Shown here one piece after another: positions 7,559-11,047 of a DNA stretch of 11,047 nucleotides (position 1 is its first letter; every line of letters starts with the position of its first letter). Under the pieces are notes generated by a model that was not told the DNA's origin, ran no database searches, and saw nothing but the letters and a program-made list of their open reading frames with translations. The position numbers were made by a program, and so were the translations under genes. Origin of the DNA: Ectopseudomonas composti (lineage in GTDB: Bacteria > Pseudomonadota > Gammaproteobacteria > Pseudomonadales > Pseudomonadaceae); contig CAMPIF010000098.1 of NCBI GenBank assembly GCA_946886245.1, positions 1 to 11,047 on the forward strand. Direction: 5' to 3'.

Positions 7559-7594
7559 ATCGGTAAGGCCAAGGCTTTGAACAGAGTATCCAAC

Positions 7595-8173
7595 ATGAGC
7601 GAGACGCAACCTGAAGCCGCAACCCTGGTGGTGCGCCATCAGGTTCGCCCAAACCACGTGCCGAGTTACGAGACCTGGTTGCGTCGCATCATCATCACGG
7701 CCAACCAATGCCCCGGCCACCTCGGGGTGGACGTGATACGTGGCTGGCGAACCGACGTGGCGCAATTCACATGCGTGCTGCGCTTCACCAGCTTAGAGCA
7801 GTTGCAAGACTGGATTCGCTCGGAACAAAGGCGCCAGCTAGTAGCTGAGGTCGTGCCGCTTCTTTGCGATGGCGACCAGCTGGAGATCGCTCAAGGCAAG
7901 GATTTCTGGTTCGTACCGGAAACCGTCCAAGCGCCTCCGCCACGCTGGAAACAAAGCTGCGTAACCTTTCTCGTGATCCTGCCACTGAGCCTACTGATGC
8001 CACTGCTTTGGCAACCTCTGTTCCAGCGTGTTCCCTGGCTCAGCGATCATCTTATAAGCGATGCACTCATCACCTTGAGCATCGTCCTGCTCGTGGTGTA
8101 TCTATTTATGCCCATCGCCACGCGCGCCTTTGCCGGCTGGTTGAGGCCCCAGCATCGAGAGGAACGATCCTGA
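7595..8173 (+). CDS. Membrane-anchored antibiotic biosynthesis monooxygenase (ABM) domain protein
   Basis: This 192-residue protein has an N-terminal ABM ferredoxin-like fold (about 10-100; TLVVRHQVRP, YETWLRR, PGHLGVDVIR, FTCVLRFTS, LQDWI). The linker APPPRWKQ leads into two membrane segments at about 121-140 and 155-176. Soluble ABM proteins such as YgiN and ActVA-Orf6 oxidise quinols or polyketide phenols without cofactor. The two-TM subgroup with the PPRWK linker is common in proteobacteria but not characterised as far as I know. ATG 7595 is chosen because homology begins there; the in-frame ATG codons at 7442 and 7502 would extend into wrbA or through the palindrome. The ribosome-binding site is weak. 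It is the last gene of the operon, 112 bases after wrbA, and the pairing with WrbA suggests a quinol/quinone role. Confidence 0.85.
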   Translation: MSETQPEAATLVVRHQVRPNHVPSYETWLRRIIITANQCPGHLGVDVIRGWRTDVAQFTCVLRFTSLEQLQDWIRSEQRRQLVAEVVPLLCDGDQLEIAQGKDFWFVPETVQAPPPRWKQSCVTFLVILPLSLLMPLLWQPLFQRVPWLSDHLISDALITLSIVLLVVYLFMPIATRAFAGWLRPQHREERS

Positions 8174-8197
8174 GTCGGGGCCTCACGATGAACGCTC

Positions 8198-8229
8198 CCG
8201 CAGCATTCTGTTGCTGCGGTTTCCTGCTT
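8198..8229 (+). terminator. Rho-independent-like terminator of the operon
   Basis: CCGCAGCA (8198-8205) pairs perfectly with TGCTGCGG (8212-8219) around a six-base loop and is followed by TTTCCTGCTT. The stem is strong; the T-run is short and interrupted. It lies 25 bases after the last gene of the operon and points in the operon's direction. Confidence 0.65.
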
Positions 8230-8296
8230 GATCATTTGAGCGCTGCCAGGCGATGAGCTTCACGAACCGACTATCCAGCACGGTCCCTGAAGTAGT

Positions 8297-8453
8297 GGCC
8301 GCTTCTAGCCGATTCTGTTGAAAGTAGAACAGGCACTGCTGTCCTCCCGGTAACCGTCCCATCATGCTGTTTGCCCACGCTCGCTGACAGGGCAATTTTG
8401 CCAACGGCATGGCGTGGCAGCTGCTTTTTCAACAGCATCAGCCGAAAGCGGCC
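8297..8453. repeat. Imperfect 24-bp inverted repeats resembling IS ends (decayed element)
   Basis: The 24 bases at 8297-8320, containing CCGATTCTGTTG, are complementary at 19 of 24 positions to those at 8430-8453, containing CAACAGCATCAGCC. They enclose 109 bases without a coding sequence. Both inner edges continue into A- or T-rich runs (GAAAG and CTTTTT), as is typical for the GATTCTGTTGAAAAA-like ends seen beside several proteobacterial insertion sequences. No transposase remains and no target duplication is visible. It is either a MITE-like element or the two ends left after internal deletion. The IS family cannot be named from sequence reading. Confidence 0.5.
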
Positions 8454-8518
8454 CGATCATTAGAAACGCACCTGACCCATCCAAACGGCTCGTTCGAAGT
8501 GTAAATCGGCGTTCTGCG

Positions 8519-9331
8519 TCACTCGCTGGCAATCCGTGCACAAATCATCGGTGCTGCGGCATACAGGCACGAGTAGTGAGAAAGCCCCTCCATCCGCTCG
8601 ATGCGTGCCTTGCGTGAGAAGCGTTCGGCCATATAGGCCGACATAGCGAAAGGCGACCAGTTGTCCTCAGTGCCGTGCCATAGGCAGACATCTGTCTCGC
8701 AGGTGAAGACCTTGGCTGACCAGGGCTTCAGGTACTGCTGGATATCCCGCGTGTAGCCGGACGCGCCTTGGGCAAAGCATTGCTGCAGTACCTGGCAGAT
8801 AAGCGCCCTGAACTCAGGTGATTTCACCCGCTCCCGATCCTGCCCCCGGGCGCTGGCGAACAGCATGCGAAACAGCATCTGCGGTGCTCGTTTGGCCAGC
8901 AGCGCCTGCCACTTCACCAGCCACTGGAACAAGCCTGGGCTGCGCTGGGCCAGCGAAAACACGGCCTTGCCGGCCATTTCATCGAGGAAGTCCCCTGCAT
9001 CGAGCGGGGCGGCGGCGCAAACCAGATGCAGGCTACGAACCTGGCGCGGCATGAGGGCGCTGACTTCCAATGCGGCATGCGTGCCGAGGGAAAAACCGAT
9101 GAAGTCGACCCGAGCACCTTGTACTGTCCCGCTGATCGCCTGGGCAATCTGTCGGTAGTAGTCAGAGTCGGTAATGGAGTGGTCGATGGCGAAACGATCG
9201 AAACAGAGAATGCGCAGGCCCTGTTCTCGGGCTGGCGTGTCGAATACGGAACTCTCATACGGCGAGCCCGGCACCCCGTGGCAGTAAACGACCGGTTTGC
9301 CTGCGGGGTTTCCGTATTCGCTGAAGTCCAT
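8519..9331 (-). CDS. Alpha/beta-fold hydrolase
   Basis: This 270-residue protein is on the opposite strand, convergent with the operon. It has the complete alpha/beta-hydrolase pattern: HGVPGS (18-23) as oxyanion loop, the strand ILCFDRFAID (41-50), the nucleophile elbow GFSLGTHAA with Ser81, a long helical cap (about 115-205), the acid region WHGTEDNWSP with Asp223, and the catalytic His252 in GLSHYS. There is no signal peptide. The start ATG (complement of 9329-9331) has only a weak GGA eight bases or so upstream. The cap insertion suggests a small-molecule esterase, lipase or C-C hydrolase; the substrate is unknown. It is unrelated in detail to the chloroperoxidase-like enzyme of the operon and seems to be an independent transcription unit. 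Confidence 0.9.
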   Translation of the reverse strand: MDFSEYGNPAGKPVVYCHGVPGSPYESSVFDTPAREQGLRILCFDRFAIDHSITDSDYYRQIAQAISGTVQGARVDFIGFSLGTHAALEVSALMPRQVRSLHLVCAAAPLDAGDFLDEMAGKAVFSLAQRSPGLFQWLVKWQALLAKRAPQMLFRMLFASARGQDRERVKSPEFRALICQVLQQCFAQGASGYTRDIQQYLKPWSAKVFTCETDVCLWHGTEDNWSPFAMSAYMAERFSRKARIERMEGLSHYSCLYAAAPMICARIASE

Positions 9332-9752
9332 CTCTAGTTCCGAGCAAAGTGGCGTCTCGGTCTTTTATCACCGCTTTACTGAATATGCGCCAGGGCGAAC
9401 TGACGCATTGCCTTGGAGTTTCAGAGCGCGCGTGAGCGGCGACCACCTGACTCCGGCAACCTGACCGTCTTCTTCGCCCCGAATGGATTCCAGCTGGCGA
9501 CGAACAGCGCTGCCACCAGCGGGCCGATCACCAACCGTCGAGGCCCGGCCGGGCCAGGCCGTCGAGGGTACAAACGAGGATCAGGTTGTCGGGCAAGCGG
9601 GTGTCCCTGTCGGCCCCGAGGGAAAAGGGAGTCCTCTACTTTCAGGCAGACGATGGCGTGTCCCTGCGCACGCTTCAGTCGATAGTCGTCTTCCCTCCCT
9701 CTGTGGCGGCATACTGCACCCTATCCGGCTCCCCACGAAACAAGGACGTTGT
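9332..9752. other. 421-bp gap between divergent genes
   Basis: This gap should hold the promoters of the minus-strand hydrolase and of the XAC2610-like gene, but no convincing -35/-10 pair was found. Most of it is a decayed AI-2E-family transporter fragment, annotated separately. A perfect 14-bp palindrome (9542-9555, GGCCCGG/CCGGGCC) and a CCGTCGAGG direct repeat (9535-9543, 9559-9567) lie in its GC-rich middle. The ribosome-binding site AAGGA (9742-9746) belongs to the following gene. Confidence 0.55.
9421..9675 (-). pseudogene. Frameshifted C-terminal remnant of an AI-2E-family transporter
   Basis: On the minus strand, 9635 down to 9531 reads GADRDTRLPDNLILVCTLDG and LARPGLDGW before a stop. 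In the next frame, 9534 down to 9421 reads LVIGPLVAALFVASWNPFG and a short tail ending in a stop. Joined across a shift near 9531-9537, they match the last conserved block of AI-2E-family (YdiK/PerM-like) membrane proteins: a DTRxPD start, the LGGL-FGL helix, and the xIGPxxAALFxxxW helix. A third piece, AIVCLKVED at about 9640-9666 in another frame, may be the preceding segment. In-frame stops and frame changes show it is not functional. The rest of the gene is absent. The match was made by eye from knowledge of the family. Confidence 0.6.
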
Positions 9753-11012
9753 ATGCCTTCAATGCGAAATTGCCCTGTTCTTTTGCTCCTCATTACCACC
9801 CTCTGCATACCCGCGCGGCATGTCAGTGCCACTGAAGCCACCGCCGCTTCGGTGGAATTTACCGTCTGGAGTCACGCCTTTGTCGGCACGCTGGGCAGCA
9901 AGCAGGTAGAGGTTTCCTTGCACCGTGTTGCCGATACCCTGTCGGGCACCTACTGCTATCAACCGTGCAGCAATCAGACGCGCATCCAGCTCGTGCTGGA
10001 GGGGCAGATGCAAGGCGCCGGGGCGGAGCTGATCGAGCGAGACCGCACGAATCAAGCGGCCACTACCGGCATCTGGCAGATCGAGTCGCTGAAAGACGGG
10101 ATCACCGGTACCTGGCTTGCGCCTGACGGCAAGCGCAGGCTTGCACTGGCTTTGCGCAGGGATGAGGCCGAGGGCGATTTGCAGGCGCGCTTTCCCTATG
10201 AGACACGGCTGCTGGCGGATGGGCTACCCGAGCCGGAAGGCGATGGTTGTCCGACGCCCCCGCTGGTGTCGGCCATCCGTCTGTACAAGGACGGTGCGCT
10301 GCAGCAGACCCTGGAAACCGAGTCCCAGGGGACCTGCAGTATTTTCACGCCCGTGTTGTTCGATGCGAACTTCGATGGCTGGCCCGATCTGAGCATTGCC
10401 CAGTTTCTGCCCGCGGGCCCTAACATCCCTCATCAGACCTGGCTCTATGATCCGGCGACGGGGCGCTTCGTCGATGCACCTGCAACGTTGCAGGGCATCA
10501 CGTCGCCAGATTTCGACCCGGAGCAGCAGATCGTCTATTCATTCTGGCGCGCCAGTTGTTGTGAGCATGGCGTATCGATCTACCGCTGGCGGGGCGACGA
10601 ACTGGAGGAAGTCGATAGCCAGAGCAGTTATTTCCTGCCTGTGATGGTTGGCGATACGCGGCGCCTTTGCTATGTCGCCCCCGGTTACCGTGAAGGTTTC
10701 ATCGAGTATTCGGGCCGGGTCGAGCAGTCCGCAGATGGCCGCTTGCGTCTGCATCAGATCGACCCGAACACCTGCGAAATCGACGACTGGACTTTTCTGC
10801 ATCGCACCCATATCGACATCTGGAAACCCGCCAAACCCGGGGAGAAACCGCTTCTCCTGCGGTCAGAAAACGTTGTCTGGAAATCGACCGAGACCTCTGC
10901 CGGCCAACGCTATTGCCCCGAAGTACCTTACTTCGACGATGGCCGAATCGGGCGTATGCTGCTCAGTGATGATCCCGACTCCTGCAGCGCAGAAGATCCG
11001 GCCCGGGACTGA
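9753..11012 (+). CDS. Exported XAC2610-like protein
   Basis: This 419-residue protein starts at ATG 9753, six bases after AAGGA (9742-9746). The same frame is open upstream to 9483, but that extension runs over the transporter remnant and would bury the signal peptide. Residues 1-26 are a Sec signal peptide (MRNC, then LLLLITTL, ending HVSA). The mature protein has an N-terminal beta-rich region with a GTYCYQPCSNQ segment (about 30-145). A second domain contains LFDANFDGWPDLSIAQFLP (202-220), a calcium-loop-like motif characteristic of XAC2610-related proteins, followed by SFWRASCCEHG and a beta-rich C-terminus. Ten cysteines remain after cleavage, fitting a disulfide-bonded periplasmic protein. 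Xanthomonas XAC2610 is the periplasmic immunity protein against the type IV-secreted peptidoglycan hydrolase XAC2609; no effector gene is seen here. The function is therefore open. Confidence 0.75.
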   Translation: MPSMRNCPVLLLLITTLCIPARHVSATEATAASVEFTVWSHAFVGTLGSKQVEVSLHRVADTLSGTYCYQPCSNQTRIQLVLEGQMQGAGAELIERDRTNQAATTGIWQIESLKDGITGTWLAPDGKRRLALALRRDEAEGDLQARFPYETRLLADGLPEPEGDGCPTPPLVSAIRLYKDGALQQTLETESQGTCSIFTPVLFDANFDGWPDLSIAQFLPAGPNIPHQTWLYDPATGRFVDAPATLQGITSPDFDPEQQIVYSFWRASCCEHGVSIYRWRGDELEEVDSQSSYFLPVMVGDTRRLCYVAPGYREGFIEYSGRVEQSADGRLRLHQIDPNTCEIDDWTFLHRTHIDIWKPAKPGEKPLLLRSENVVWKSTETSAGQRYCPEVPYFDDGRIGRMLLSDDPDSCSAEDPARD

Positions 11013-11047
11013 CTGGTGAGGTCGGTAGCAGGCGATCAGTGCTGCTC

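Larger units (their letters stand above)
8174..8518. other. 345-bp gap with terminator and IS-like inverted repeat
   Basis: Between the two convergent genes no open frame looks real. The gap holds the operon terminator at its left end and a pair of IS-end-like inverted repeats in its middle, described separately. The last 65 bases before the stop of the minus-strand hydrolase show nothing recognisable, including no T-rich hairpin for that gene. Confidence 0.6.

Noticed and set aside
8183..8410. 75-codon minus-strand open frame in the gap after the operon
   Set aside because: It runs across the IS-like repeats and the terminator, has no ribosome-binding site and no recognisable protein similarity.
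9483..9752. N-terminal extension of the XAC2610-like gene
   Set aside because: The extension overlaps the transporter remnant; ATG 9753 has a good AAGGA site and exposes a proper signal peptide.
1..11047. tRNA, rRNA, CRISPR arrays or intact transposase genes
   Set aside because: None was found on either strand; no regularly spaced repeats and no cloverleaf-like or rRNA-like segments were recognised.

Overview
The window looks like an accessory stretch of a Pseudomonas-type gammaproteobacterial chromosome. The signs are GC-rich coding sequence, a DmpR/XylR-class sigma-54 activator with a matching -24/-12 promoter, a WrbA quinone reductase, membrane-anchored antibiotic-biosynthesis-monooxygenase and XAC2610-like proteins, and several decayed gene or IS remnants. 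The genus assignment is an inference from gene content and style, since no rRNA or other marker gene is present.

Layout. Positions 1-852 hold the 3' part of a LysR-type regulator. Positions 853-1477 are gene-poor, with a nested inverted repeat and a possible frameshifted alpha/beta-hydrolase fragment. Positions 1478-3190 encode a full-length aromatic-responsive sigma-54 activator (XylR_N/V4R sensor, AAA+ domain, Fis-type HTH). The gap 3191-3489 holds a complete sigma-54 control region: two UAS-like 16-mers 29 bp apart, then a good -24/-12 element. Downstream, five same-strand genes run to a hairpin terminator at about 8198-8229: an exported NTF2-like protein, an aldehyde dehydrogenase, an exported chloroperoxidase/esterase-like hydrolase, WrbA, and a two-TM antibiotic-biosynthesis-monooxygenase protein. 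Positions 8174-8518 contain the terminator and an IS-end-like inverted repeat. An alpha/beta hydrolase lies on the minus strand at 8519-9331. Positions 9332-9752 contain a frameshifted minus-strand remnant of the C-terminus of an AI-2E-family transporter. An exported XAC2610-like protein occupies 9753-11012.

How the genes may work together. The activator keeps the residues that bind phenol (His100, Trp128) and zinc (Cys149, Glu172, Cys175, Cys183) in MopR, at identical spacing. It is therefore predicted to sense a phenolic compound and switch on the downstream operon through RpoN. The operon has no phenol hydroxylase or ring-cleavage dioxygenase. It carries aldehyde oxidation, two-electron quinone reduction, a possible quinol-monooxygenase-type domain and two exported proteins. 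My inference is a phenolic-aldehyde or quinone detoxification or conversion module, partly outside the cytoplasmic membrane, rather than a classical phenol degradation pathway. This regulator, promoter and operon combination is the most interesting object in the window.
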